From Rhizobium sp. NXC24 (GTDB taxonomy: Bacteria; Pseudomonadota; Alphaproteobacteria; Rhizobiales; Rhizobiaceae), in NCBI RefSeq assembly GCF_002944315.1, contig NZ_CP024314.1, positions 1,736,001 to 1,800,000 on the forward strand: 64,000 nucleotides of DNA, given 5' to 3'. Shown piece after piece: positions 23,405-32,273 of the stretch. Numbering within the stretch: the first letter of the stretch is position 1; the number at the start of each line of letters is the position of its first letter. Both the position numbers and the translations under genes were made by a program. Below the pieces are notes generated by a model, which searched no databases, was not told where the DNA came from, and worked only from the letters and a program-made list of their open reading frames with translations.

Positions 23405-24094
23405 ATGACCTTCTCATGGATAGCCTCCTATTGGCCGCTTCTTCTGGCAGGCGCTACGCAGACGGTGGCGCTGCTGGTGATCTCGGTCGTCTTCGGCTTC
23501 ATCATCGCTATCGGCCTTGCCTTTGCGCAGGTGAGCGGCGGTCCGCTGACGCAACTTCTCGCCCGAAGCTACTGCACCTTCTTCCGCGGCACGCCTCTGC
23601 TCATCCAGCTCTGGCTTCTCTATTATGGCGTCGGTTCGCTATTGCCGATGATCCCCGGCATCCGTCAGAGCTTGTTCTGGCCGATCCTACGCGAGGGCTT
23701 CTTCTTTGCCGCCCTGAGCTTTACGCTGAACTATGCCGCCTACGAGGCGGAAGTGTTGCGAGGCGCATTGCTCGCAGTGCCGAAGGGGGAGTTGGAAGCA
23801 GGCCGTGCATTTGGGATGCGGCCCTTCACGCTGACCCGGCGCATCTGGCTGCCGCGCGCCATTCGCATCGCCTTACCGACGATCGGCGGCGAAATCGTTA
23901 TGCAGCTCAAGGCGACACCGCTCGCCTTCACCGTCACGGTGATGGATCTCTACGCTGTCGCCAGCAAGGTGCGTCAGGACACGCTGCTGGTCTACGAGCC
24001 GCTGATCGTCGTTACCGTCTTCTATCTCATTCTCACCGCCATTATCGCACGAGCCTTCCGCCACTTGGAGGCGCAGGTGCCGGTGCGGCGCTAG
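23405..24094 (+). CDS. Amino-acid ABC transporter permease 2
   Basis: This 229-residue inner-membrane protein is paired with the preceding permease. It has several hydrophobic helices and the EAA-type loop G-A-L-L-A-V-P-K-G-E-L-E-A-G-R-A-F-G-M. The T-F-F-R-G-T-P-L-L-I-Q segment is typical of HisM/ArtM permeases. GAGGAGCG lies just upstream of its ATG. It forms the heterodimeric channel with permease 1. Confidence 0.92.
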   Translation: MTFSWIASYWPLLLAGATQTVALLVISVVFGFIIAIGLAFAQVSGGPLTQLLARSYCTFFRGTPLLIQLWLLYYGVGSLLPMIPGIRQSLFWPILREGFFFAALSFTLNYAAYEAEVLRGALLAVPKGELEAGRAFGMRPFTLTRRIWLPRAIRIALPTIGGEIVMQLKATPLAFTVTVMDLYAVASKVRQDTLLVYEPLIVVTVFYLILTAIIARAFRHLEAQVPVRR

Positions 24095-24151
24095 CACGCA
24101 GGAAGGGTCGTGCCTTCGCGCAGACCCGACGCATTTACGGAGACCCTACCC

Positions 24152-25060
24152 ATGAGCAAACTTCATATTCTCGATGGCGGCATGAGCCGCGAACTCCTGC
24201 GCCTCGGGGCCGAACTGAAGCAGCCGGAATGGTCAGCTTTAGCGCTGATCAATTCCCCAGACATCGTTCGAAAGGTCCATGAGGAATTCATCGCTGCCGG
24301 CTCTGATGTCGTCACCACCAACAGCTATGCCTTGGTACCCTTTCACATCGGCGAGGAACGGTTTCAGAAGAACGGTGCGTCGCTGATGAGTCTCTCGGGC
24401 CAATTGGCGCGCGAAGCCGCCGATGCCGTCAGCAACCGGGAAATTCTGGTTGCCGGTTCGCTGCCGCCGATCTTTGGCTCCTACGAGCCGCAGAACTTCG
24501 ATCCTTCGCAGGTCCAGACCTATCTCAAGGTGCTGGTTGAAAATCTAGCGCCCTATGTGGACGTATGGCTTGGCGAGACCCTCAGCCTGATCGCCGAGGG
24601 AGAAGCCGTACGCACCGCGGTTGCCGCAACGGGGAAGCCATTCTGGATCTCGTTCACGCTGGCCGATGACGAGGCACAGGTCAAAGGCGGCGAACCGAAG
24701 CTGCGCTCCGGCGAACGGGTGGAAGATGCGGCGATCTGGGCGGTCTCGTCCGGCGCGAAGGCTCTCTTGTTCAACTGCAGCAAGCCGGAAGTGATGCAGG
24801 CGGCGGTCGAAACAGCGGCTCGCGTGTTCAAAGATAAAGGCTCTGCGCTCGAGATCGGCGTCTATGCCAATGCCTTTGAAGGCGAACAAGGTGATTCGGC
24901 CGCCAATGAGGGCCTCCACGATACCCGCGAGGATATGACCAGCGACACCTATTCGCGCTTCGCCTGCTCATGGGCGGAAGCTGGTGCGACCATGATCGGC
25001 GGCTGCTGCGGCATCGGAGCAGAGCATATCCACCGGCTGACAAGGGCGCTCCTGCGCTGA
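24152..25060 (+). CDS. Homocysteine S-methyltransferase (MmuM-like)
   Basis: The 302-residue enzyme starts M-S-K-L-H-I-L-D-G-G-M-S-R, with GGAG upstream. The first ATG of the frame (24110) adds 14 unsupported residues. Zinc ligands are visible as C209 (F-N-C-S) and C285-C286 (G-G-C-C-G), the pattern of Pfam S-methyl_trans. Such enzymes move a methyl group from S-methylmethionine or S-adenosylmethionine to homocysteine to make methionine; no cobalamin domain is present. Its place at the end of an amino-acid ABC operon suggests that the transporter imports the methyl donor. Confidence 0.88.
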   Translation: MSKLHILDGGMSRELLRLGAELKQPEWSALALINSPDIVRKVHEEFIAAGSDVVTTNSYALVPFHIGEERFQKNGASLMSLSGQLAREAADAVSNREILVAGSLPPIFGSYEPQNFDPSQVQTYLKVLVENLAPYVDVWLGETLSLIAEGEAVRTAVAATGKPFWISFTLADDEAQVKGGEPKLRSGERVEDAAIWAVSSGAKALLFNCSKPEVMQAAVETAARVFKDKGSALEIGVYANAFEGEQGDSAANEGLHDTREDMTSDTYSRFACSWAEAGATMIGGCCGIGAEHIHRLTRALLR

Positions 25061-25685
25061 AACTAGCTGCGCAATGACCAGAATCAGCTCGTCATGCTCT
25101 ATGATCCGACCGCAAGCGGCGACAAATTCACGCGGCGATGGAACAATTCGCCCCTGCGGATGTTGAATTGTCAGTTGGCAGGCGCGCGCACTGACCAACT
25201 GTCTCCAAGCCGAGCCCGTCGTTGGTAGCGCCCCTGCCAGCGGCGGGTTTTCTCAGGGCGCCCCCAGGCATTACCCGGAGCTGGAACCTGCGGTAGCCGG
25301 ACAAAAGCCGTCATTCAAACATCCTAACCGGACGACATGGATCAGCGTCCTTGAGATATCGGGAACAGTCGCTGTTAAAACCGGTCGGCGCGCTTAGGTT
25401 TAGCTGGATATTCAGCCTTGAGTAGTATAAAATTAGCAAGCGGACAAGTTTCCCCGACGCTTGGGCGCGCTCAGTGAGCCGTTATGCGGTCTCCCGGCTC
25501 TACCTTGCCCCACAAGGTAGAGCCGCTTCTCTATTCCACGAGCAAGAATGCTGATGGCAATGGGACGCTCAGGTGGCTTTCAGCCGAAATAGCCTTCCAG
25601 ATCGAAAACTATTCGAAGAAGTGCCGCCGTCCCTCGTCATCATTTCGCGGAAACCGCAACGTTTCAGCAATCACAGACGTCATGG
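25061..25685. other. Intergenic region between convergent genes
   Basis: These 625 bases lie between the convergent methyltransferase and octapeptide-repeat genes. Besides the hairpin at 25496-25524 I see no gene, repeat or RNA. The plus-strand frame 25484-25714 begins inside that hairpin and is not convincing. Confidence 0.5.
25496..25524. terminator. Long perfect hairpin between convergent genes
   Basis: GGCTCTACCTTG and its exact complement form a 12-bp stem around a 5-base loop. It lies 162 bases beyond the stop of the repeat-protein gene and 436 bases beyond the methyltransferase gene. No U-run follows on either strand, so termination is only likely. Confidence 0.45.
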
Positions 25686-28304
25686 TCAGCTATAAGCAGC
25701 ATAGGCCGCAATGATCGCCGCAATTTGCTCGGAATCCAAAGCCTGTGCCTGGGTTGTCGTGATAGCGTATAGCTGTTCGCTGGAGAGCACGGAAATATCA
25801 GAGGTTGATAGTCCTTTTATGCCTCGGGTGCTGATGGCTTCGATTTGCTCGGTCGACAGCGCCTCGATATCCTTCGACGTCAGAGCGCCAATCTCCGCGG
25901 AGGTCAGGGCGGCGATCTGCGTGCTCGACAATGCACCGATCTGCGCCGTCGATAGCACCGCGACCTGACTGGTGGTCAGAGCCGCGATCGAGGCTGACGC
26001 CAGCGCGGCAATCTGCGTTGTGGAGAGTGCAGCCACGGCGACGGTGCTCAGAGCCGCAACCTGCTTCAGACTCAAGGCGCCCATCTGCGTCGAACTCAAG
26101 ACGTCGATCTGCTTGGTCGTGAGTGCAGCGATCTGGCTGGATGTCAGTGCCGCGATCTGCGCCGTCTTCAAGGCGGCGATCGTGCTGGTGGTGAGCAACG
26201 CGACATTATCGGTGGAGAGCTTCGAAAGAGCGACCGAGCTGAGGGCTCCAATTTGGCTGCTCGACAGCGCCGCTATATCCTCCGTCGAAAGGGCACCAAC
26301 CTCAGCGGCAGAGAGAGCGGCAATCTGCGTCGTCGTCAACGCACCGATCTGTGTCGTCGATAGCGCGGCAATCTCATCGGTAGTCAGCCCCGCGATCGAG
26401 GCGGACTTCAGCGCGGCAATTTGCGTGGTCGAGAGCGCGGCCACAGCGGCGGTGCTCAGAGCCGCAACCTGCTTCAGGCTCAAGGCGCTGATCTGTGTCG
26501 AACTCAAAACCTCGACCTGACCGGTCGTAAGCGCCGCGATCTGGCTGGATGTCAGCGCAGCGATCTGGGCCGTCTTCAAACCAGCGATCGTGCTGGTGGT
26601 GAGCAATGCGACATTACTGGTAGAGAGTTTCGACAGAGCGACCGAGCTGAGGGCTCCGATTTGGCTGCTCGACAGCGCTGCAATATCCGCCGACGAAAGA
26701 GCACTGGCCTCTGTGGCAGAGAGAGCCGCGATCTGCGTCGTCGTCAACGCACCGATCTGTGTTGTCGACAGCGCCGCGATCTGACTGGTGGTCAGGGCCG
26801 CGATGGAGGCTGACTTCAGTGAAGCGATTTGCGTGGTCGACAGTGCAGCCACGGCGACGGTGCTCAGAGACGCGACCTGCCTCAGGCTCAAGGCGCCCAT
26901 CTGTGTCGAACTCAAAACGTCGATCTGACTGGTTGTGAGCGCAGCGATCTGGCTGGACGTCAACGCCGCGATCTGTGCCGTCTTCAAGGCGGCGATCGCG
27001 CTGGTGGTGAGCAACGCGACATTACTCGTCGTGAGCTTCGACAGCGCGGATGAGCTGATTGCCCCGATCTGGCTGCTCGACAGCGCCGCAATATCCGCCG
27101 AGGAAAGGGCGCCGACCTCTGTCGCAGAGAGAGCTGCGATCTGCGTGGTGGAGAGTGCAGCGATCTGCGTTGTCGACAGCGCCGCGATCTCACTCGTGGT
27201 CAGACCCACGATCGCAGCAGTCTTCAGCGCGGCAATTTGCGTGGTAGAGAGTGCAGCAACGGCGGCGGTGCTCAGAGATGCAACCTGCTTCAGGCTCAAG
27301 GCGCCGATCTGCGTCGAACTCAAGACGTCGACCTGATTGGTCGTAAGCGCAGCGATTTGGCTGGACGTCAGGGCCGCGATCTGCGCCGTCTTCAACGCGG
27401 CGATCGTGCTGGTGGTGAGCAATGCGACATTATCGGTGGAAAGCTTCGAGAGGGCGACGGAGCTGATGGCGCCGATCTGGCTGCTCGACAGTGTCGCGAT
27501 ATCCTCGGTCGAAAGGGCACTGACCTCTGTGGCAGAGAGAGCCGCGATCTGCGTCGTCGTCAATGCAGCGATCTGCGTCGTCGACAGCGCCGCAATCTCA
27601 CTGGTAGTCAGACCCGCAATCGAGGCAGACTTCAGTGAAGCGATTTGTTCGGTCGAGAGTGCGGCCACAGCCTCGGTGCTTAGAGCCGCAACCTGCTTCA
27701 GACTCAAGGCGCCGATCTGTGTAGAACTCAAAACGTCGATCTGCTTGGTCGTGAGCGCAGCGATCTGGCTGGATGTCAGTGCCGCGATCTGCGCCGTCTT
27801 CAAGGCGGCGATCGTGCCGGTGCTGAGCAACGCGACATTATCGGTGGAGAGCTTTGACAGAGAGGACGAGCTGATGGCCCCGATTTGGCTGCTCGACAGC
27901 GCCGCAATATCCTCCGTCGAAAGGGCGCCGACCTCTGTCGCAGAGAGAGCGGCGATCTGCGTCGTCGTCAATGAACTGATCTGCGTCGTCGACAGCCCTG
28001 CGACCTGAGCGGTGGTCAGCGCCCTCACTTCGACCGTGGAGAGGCCTCCAATTTGGACCGATGAAAGAACCGCCAGTTGATCCAGCCCCAAACCCACAAT
28101 GGCGCTCGGCGATATGGCCTTCATTTGTTTCGTCGAGAGAACAGCAATATCTTCCGTACTCAACACAGCGATCTGGGTTGATGTAAGCGCGTTGATTTGG
28201 CTAGTACCCATCGCCGCGACGTCGTCTGTGGTCAGAGCAGCGATCGTGGCGGTGGAGAGAGACCGGATTGCACTGGCGGACAGAGAAGAAATGATTGAAG
28301 TCAT
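25686..28304 (-). CDS. Octapeptide-repeat protein of unknown function
   Basis: The gene encodes 872 residues starting M-T-S-I-I-S-S-L-S-A, with GGAA upstream of the ATG. An in-frame TTG at 28319 is a weaker start. Nearly the whole protein consists of 8-residue units of the form (A)-L-S/T-T-x-Q/E-I-x-A, more than 100 in total. Seventeen units make a 136-residue super-repeat that occurs five times. It has almost no aromatic residues or cysteines and no signal peptide or membrane segment. It ends I-I-A-A-Y-A-A-Y-S. Regular L and I spacing every four residues suggests a solenoid. Similar repeats occur in large alphaproteobacterial surface proteins, so secretion without a classical signal is possible, but I cannot assign a function. 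Confidence 0.85.
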   Translation of the reverse strand: MTSIISSLSASAIRSLSTATIAALTTDDVAAMGTSQINALTSTQIAVLSTEDIAVLSTKQMKAISPSAIVGLGLDQLAVLSSVQIGGLSTVEVRALTTAQVAGLSTTQISSLTTTQIAALSATEVGALSTEDIAALSSSQIGAISSSSLSKLSTDNVALLSTGTIAALKTAQIAALTSSQIAALTTKQIDVLSSTQIGALSLKQVAALSTEAVAALSTEQIASLKSASIAGLTTSEIAALSTTQIAALTTTQIAALSATEVSALSTEDIATLSSSQIGAISSVALSKLSTDNVALLTTSTIAALKTAQIAALTSSQIAALTTNQVDVLSSTQIGALSLKQVASLSTAAVAALSTTQIAALKTAAIVGLTTSEIAALSTTQIAALSTTQIAALSATEVGALSSADIAALSSSQIGAISSSALSKLTTSNVALLTTSAIAALKTAQIAALTSSQIAALTTSQIDVLSSTQMGALSLRQVASLSTVAVAALSTTQIASLKSASIAALTTSQIAALSTTQIGALTTTQIAALSATEASALSSADIAALSSSQIGALSSVALSKLSTSNVALLTTSTIAGLKTAQIAALTSSQIAALTTGQVEVLSSTQISALSLKQVAALSTAAVAALSTTQIAALKSASIAGLTTDEIAALSTTQIGALTTTQIAALSAAEVGALSTEDIAALSSSQIGALSSVALSKLSTDNVALLTTSTIAALKTAQIAALTSSQIAALTTKQIDVLSSTQMGALSLKQVAALSTVAVAALSTTQIAALASASIAALTTSQVAVLSTAQIGALSSTQIAALTSAEIGALTSKDIEALSTEQIEAISTRGIKGLSTSDISVLSSEQLYAITTTQAQALDSEQIAAIIAAYAAYS
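25900..27947 (-). repeat. Five tandem 408-bp super-repeats (17 octapeptides each)
   Basis: A marker sequence (the codons for L-S-A-T-E-V-G-A) recurs with start points at 26307, 26715, 27123, 27531 and 27939, exactly 408 bp apart. Each period is 17 units of 24 bp. Copies differ by scattered substitutions but no indels, so the array is in strict phase. This is coding repetition, not CRISPR. Confidence 0.9.
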
Positions 28305-28439
28305 AAACGAGCGTTCCAAATGTTAGCTTGATCACGCCTTGCTTGTCCGCCCCATCAAGCCGCCACAGCGGCTTTCGGATAGTAGGCTGCGACGCTGGCA
28401 GAGGCGCAGGAATAAACGCGACTGCGAACTAGCTGACTG

Positions 28440-28608
28440 CTTTTAATTTCATGGTGCCCGCGCTACTCGCTAGGATGTTTCTTACAAGTATCCGTAGCAG
28501 TGGCACCTGATCCGAAGCTTGCGCGAAGCGCGGTCATCGATTGCGTGGTTCTCATGGAAGAACGCGGCACCGGGATCGCCAGCCCAGATCGGGGCTGGCG
28601 TTTTATTT
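28440..28608 (+). ncRNA. Candidate small RNA ending in a strong intrinsic terminator
   Basis: A plus-strand terminator at 28577-28604 (9-bp stem CGCCAGCCC/GGGCTGGCG followed by TTTTATTT) has no plus-strand gene before it. Upstream, GCGTGGTTCT and AGAACGCG can form another stem (about 28533-28566). Together this looks like the 3' part of a small regulatory RNA. The 5' end is a guess, and I see no clear promoter. Confidence 0.3.
28577..28608 (+). terminator. Rho-independent terminator on the plus strand
   Basis: CGCCAGCCC and GGGCTGGCG pair over 9 bp with a 6-base loop and are followed directly by TTTTATTT. Flanking annotated genes are all on the minus strand, so the terminated RNA is unannotated. 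Confidence 0.7.
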
Positions 28609-28656
28609 CGCGACAGAGACAGCAGCCCGAAGGCCCGTGGGCGCTTTAGCTGCCTG

Positions 28657-29349
28657 TTACGGCTGCTTGCGAACTGACCCAACGACCAGTCGACCGGCGC
28701 TTCCGTCGGACAGTTTCACCTTCCCCCATCCGGACATGAGGTCCGGCGCTCTCGTGACCTCGGCCTGGCCTGTGCGACCGTCCGAGCATTTGACCGGAAG
28801 AGTGACTGTCGGGCGCCGATCCTTGGGATCGTAGGTGCCGGAACATTTCACAGAATGGCGCGACGATTGAACCGAGAAACGTCCGCCTTCGCGCGAGGCT
28901 ATCGTGGAGCCTTTGAACGTCTCGCCAGAGTCCATTTTCGCTGAAACCGGAAGAACTATGTCGCCTTGTCCATGGCTCTGCGGCTTCAGCGGGGCCGAAC
29001 CGGCGATCCTCAAGGCCTTCATGATGCTTGGAGCCATGAGGTGACCCTGGACAAACTGAACGTAATCCTCGTAGGGGATGGCTCCCTTCGCGTAAGCGGT
29101 GAGGACGCGGCGACAGAACTCAAGACGGACATTGGCCTCTGAAACGCCCATCAGTTTCGCAAGTTTCTGTTGCGCGTCCGGGTTGATGCCACCGTGGCTG
29201 CATGCCTGGATGTTCCAGTTGAGAACAGTGGCATCGCTCAGTTGATTTCGATCATATTCATACCCGCCCTTGGTCGTGACCGGTCCGGCGCTGGCGGATG
29301 CAGAAAGAGTCGCCACAGTGATAGCCACCAGAATCATAAGCTTTTTCAT
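28657..29349 (-). CDS. Secreted protein of unknown function
   Basis: The 230-residue protein begins M-K-K-L-M-I-L-V-A-I and has a signal peptide ending A-S-A (about residue 21). The first half is helical, with an E-F-C-R-R motif. The second half reads like two beta-rich modules with G-E-T-F-K-G-S-T and V-K-C-S-G-T-Y-D-P-K/V-K-C-S-D-G-R, where repeated V-K-C-S suggests a disulfide-linked repeat. No family is recognised. It lies 353 bases upstream of the repeat-protein gene in the same direction, with hairpins between, so co-transcription is doubtful. Confidence 0.7.
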   Translation of the reverse strand: MKKLMILVAITVATLSASASAGPVTTKGGYEYDRNQLSDATVLNWNIQACSHGGINPDAQQKLAKLMGVSEANVRLEFCRRVLTAYAKGAIPYEDYVQFVQGHLMAPSIMKALRIAGSAPLKPQSHGQGDIVLPVSAKMDSGETFKGSTIASREGGRFSVQSSRHSVKCSGTYDPKDRRPTVTLPVKCSDGRTGQAEVTRAPDLMSGWGKVKLSDGSAGRLVVGSVRKQP

Positions 29350-29787
29350 TCCGAACCTTTTCTCAAAGTATGCCTAGCGCGCGCATCGCTCTCGGATGAG
29401 ATTTCAACGACGGGCAAAAACAGATATTTTAGAATTCGACGTTCCGGCCCCGACTTTGACCGTGGCCGCCACTATTCCTTTAAGTTGTTTCCATTTCAAC
29501 TTGTTCTACCCATTTTATCCCCTTATGCGGGCATTAATTTTCGAAGTTAGATCGAGTTTTTCGGCTCATCGGAGACCACCACCCGGTCCAACCGCTGCGT
29601 CTGAGACGCTTTGAGCATCCAGGAGAGATCGACGCGCCATCATGATAAACGGGTAGGAAAGTTTGCTGCAGAACCATCGGCGACTGGACAAGCCCGCCGG
29701 ATATAGGCAAACCGATATCATGTTCGCCACATCCTGACGCCCTCGATCAGGCGAAGATCAGAGGCGTCATATTTCGCGGAGTGCAAA
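29350..29787. other. Divergent intergenic region
   Basis: These 438 bases lie between the minus-strand secreted-protein gene and the plus-strand allE-like gene and must contain both promoters. I see no clear operator palindrome or RNA. Frames of 70-126 codons here lack ribosome-binding sites and overlap the upstream gene. Confidence 0.45.
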
Positions 29788-30612
29788 ATGACAAAACCGA
29801 CCTATTTCGCGCCGAAGGGCGGCTCTCCGGCGCAGACTGACCTTCTGACCGGCCGTGCGGTCTTTACCGAAGCCTATGCTGTGATCCCCAAGGGTGTGAT
29901 GATGGACATCGTCACCAGCTATTTGCCTTTCTGGAACGGAACACGCCTTTGGGTGCTCTCCCGCCCGCTCTCCGGCTTCGCGGAAACCTTCTCGCAGTAC
30001 ATCATGGAGGTCGCCCCAGGCGGCGGTAGCGAGCAGCCGGAATCGGATCCGCACGCCGAAGGAGTAATCTTCGTTTTGGAAGGAGAGGTGACGATCGAGT
30101 TGGGGGGAGACGTTCATGTGCTCCATCCCGGCGGCTACGCCTTCTTGCCACCCTCGAGCGGTTGGCAACTTCGCAATCACGGATCGGTCGCCACGCGATT
30201 CCACTGGATTCGCAAGGCCTATGAGACCGTTCCGGGCCTGGACGCACCAGAGCCAATTTTCACCAATGAGCAGGAAATTGCACCAACGCCAATGCCTGGG
30301 ACTGAAGGGAAATGGGCAACCACCCGCTTCGTCGATCCACTAGACCTGCGCCATGACATGCACGTCACAATCGTTACCTTCGAACCCGGTGCCGTCATCC
30401 CGTTTGCGGAAACCCATGTGATGGAGCATGGTCTCTATGTACTCGAGGGCAAAGCCGTTTATCGGCTGAACCAGGATTGGGTCGAAGTCGAGGCCGGCGA
30501 TTTCATGTGGCTACGCGCCTTCTGCCCACAGGCCTGCTATGCCGGAGGTCCGGGGAAATTCCGCTACCTGCTTTACAAGGACGTCAATCGCCATATGAAG
30601 CTGTCCCGATAA
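29788..30612 (+). CDS. allE: (S)-ureidoglycine aminohydrolase (bicupin)
   Basis: The 274-residue protein has two cupin domains. The C-terminal cupin carries the metal site E208-x-H210-x-x-x-H214 and Q248, matching the manganese ligands of plant and E. coli ureidoglycine aminohydrolases. The N-terminal cupin keeps the fold (F-V-L-E-G-E-V-T-I-E-L). The enzyme converts (S)-ureidoglycine to (S)-ureidoglycolate and ammonia in purine/allantoin degradation. No other allantoin gene is next to it; a succinate-semialdehyde dehydrogenase follows after 50 bases, so a related substrate is possible. Confidence 0.88.
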   Translation: MTKPTYFAPKGGSPAQTDLLTGRAVFTEAYAVIPKGVMMDIVTSYLPFWNGTRLWVLSRPLSGFAETFSQYIMEVAPGGGSEQPESDPHAEGVIFVLEGEVTIELGGDVHVLHPGGYAFLPPSSGWQLRNHGSVATRFHWIRKAYETVPGLDAPEPIFTNEQEIAPTPMPGTEGKWATTRFVDPLDLRHDMHVTIVTFEPGAVIPFAETHVMEHGLYVLEGKAVYRLNQDWVEVEAGDFMWLRAFCPQACYAGGPGKFRYLLYKDVNRHMKLSR

Positions 30613-30662
30613 CAAGGCTGGCATGTGATATTTGGACCTTAAGGATCTGCGAGGAGGCCGTC

Positions 30663-32114
30663 ATGCATTTGAAAGACGCAACATTGTTCCGGCAGGCCGC
30701 ATTGGTCGGTGGCGACTGGATCGAGGTAGGGGACAACGCAATCAAGGTCGACAATCCGGCGACGGGTGAGATCATTGGCCGTGTTCCCAATCTGGGGGCT
30801 GCCGAGACCAGGAAGGCGATTGCCGCGGCCGAAGCCGCCCAGAAGGAATGGGCCGCCCGCACCGCCAAGGAACGCTCCGGCATCCTCAAGCGCTGGTTCG
30901 AGCTGATGATGGAAAACCAGGATGATCTCGGCCGCATCCTGACGGCCGAACAGGGCAAGCCGCTGCCCGAGGCCAAGGGCGAGATCGCCTATGGCGCCAG
31001 CTTCATCGAATGGTTTGCCGAAGAAGCCCGCCGCGTCTATGGCGACATCATTCCCGGCCACCAGAAAGACAAGCGCATTCTGGTGATGAAGCAGCCGATC
31101 GGCGTCGTCGCCGCGATCACCCCCTGGAACTTCCCGAATGCGATGATCACCCGCAAGGCGGGTCCTGCCTTTGCCGCCGGCTGCGCCATGGTGCTGAAGC
31201 CGGCCTCGCAGACGCCGTTTTCGGCAATCGCAATAGCTGTGCTTGCCGAACGTGCCGGTCTTCCCAAGGGCTTGTTCAGCGTGTTGACCGGCTCGGCCCG
31301 CGCCATCGGCGGCGAGATGACAGCAAGCCCGGTCGTGCGCAAGCTGACCTTCACCGGCTCGACGGAAGTCGGCGCCGAGCTTTACAGGCAGAGCGCGCCG
31401 ACTATCAAGAAACTCGGCCTGGAGCTCGGCGGCAATGCACCCTTCATCGTCTTTGACGATGCCGATCTCGATGCCGCCGTCGAAGGTGCGTTGATCGCCA
31501 AGTTCCGCAACAATGGCCAGACCTGCGTCTGTGCCAACCGTCTCTATGTGCAGGACGGTGTCTATGATGCCTTTGCCGAAAAACTCTCTAAGGCGGTCGG
31601 CGCACTGAAGACCGGCAATGGTTTCGACGAAGGCATCAATCTCGGCCCGCTGATCGACGAAGCAGCCCTTGCCAAGGTCGAGGAGCATGTCGCCGATGCG
31701 CTTTCCAAGGGCGGCCGCGTCGTTGCCGGCGGTCATCGCCATCCGCTCGGCGGGCGCTTTTATGAGGCAACCGTACTTGCCAATGTCACACCGGCGATGG
31801 CTGTCGCCAAGGAAGAGACCTTCGGGCCGGTGGCTCCGCTCTTCCGCTTCAAGGATGAGGCCGATGTCATTGCCCAGGCCAACGACACCGAATTCGGTCT
31901 TGCCTCCTATTTCTATGCCAAGGACCTCGCCCGCGTCTTCCGCGTCGCAGAAGCGCTCGAATACGGCATGGTCGGCGTCAATACCGGCCTGATCTCGACG
32001 GCCGAAGCGCCTTTCGGCGGCGTCAAGCTTTCCGGTCTCGGCCGCGAGGGATCGCGCTACGGCATCGAGGAGTTCACCGAAATCAAATATGTCTGCCTCG
32101 GCGGCGTCGTCTGA
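30663..32114 (+). CDS. gabD: NAD(P)-dependent succinate-semialdehyde dehydrogenase
   Basis: The 483-residue start M-H-L-K-D-A-T-L-F has GAGGAGG upstream; a 62-residue longer frame reads through the previous gene and is not used. The catalytic residues are E254 (L-E-L-G-G-N) and C288 (N-N-G-Q-T-C), at the same numbers as E. coli GabD. P-W-N-F-P is also present, and F-T-G-S-T-E-V-G marks the cofactor site. It oxidises succinate semialdehyde to succinate in GABA-type degradation. Closely related semialdehydes (glutarate, malonate) cannot be excluded. It is spaced 50 bases after the allE-like gene and probably shares its transcript. Confidence 0.9.
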   Translation: MHLKDATLFRQAALVGGDWIEVGDNAIKVDNPATGEIIGRVPNLGAAETRKAIAAAEAAQKEWAARTAKERSGILKRWFELMMENQDDLGRILTAEQGKPLPEAKGEIAYGASFIEWFAEEARRVYGDIIPGHQKDKRILVMKQPIGVVAAITPWNFPNAMITRKAGPAFAAGCAMVLKPASQTPFSAIAIAVLAERAGLPKGLFSVLTGSARAIGGEMTASPVVRKLTFTGSTEVGAELYRQSAPTIKKLGLELGGNAPFIVFDDADLDAAVEGALIAKFRNNGQTCVCANRLYVQDGVYDAFAEKLSKAVGALKTGNGFDEGINLGPLIDEAALAKVEEHVADALSKGGRVVAGGHRHPLGGRFYEATVLANVTPAMAVAKEETFGPVAPLFRFKDEADVIAQANDTEFGLASYFYAKDLARVFRVAEALEYGMVGVNTGLISTAEAPFGGVKLSGLGREGSRYGIEEFTEIKYVCLGGVV

Positions 32115-32273
32115 CGCCGACGCTACGCGAGGGTGATCGAGGCTTGTCGCCTCGTTCCCCTCGCCGTGACCGCAACGGCGTACAAGGACGGCGAGGCGGA
32201 TAGCGCAAAACGGAGACGTTGCTTAATATCTTTAGGCGATCAGTCGTCCGCAATCCGCGCAAGAGAAAGTCCC

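Noticed and set aside
25900-27950. Possible CRISPR-like array
   Set aside because: The 24-bp and 408-bp periods are codon-phased within one open frame, and there are no unique spacers.
27337-28008. 223-codon plus-strand frame in the repeat gene
   Set aside because: Antisense shadow of the octapeptide array; periodic in the same way.
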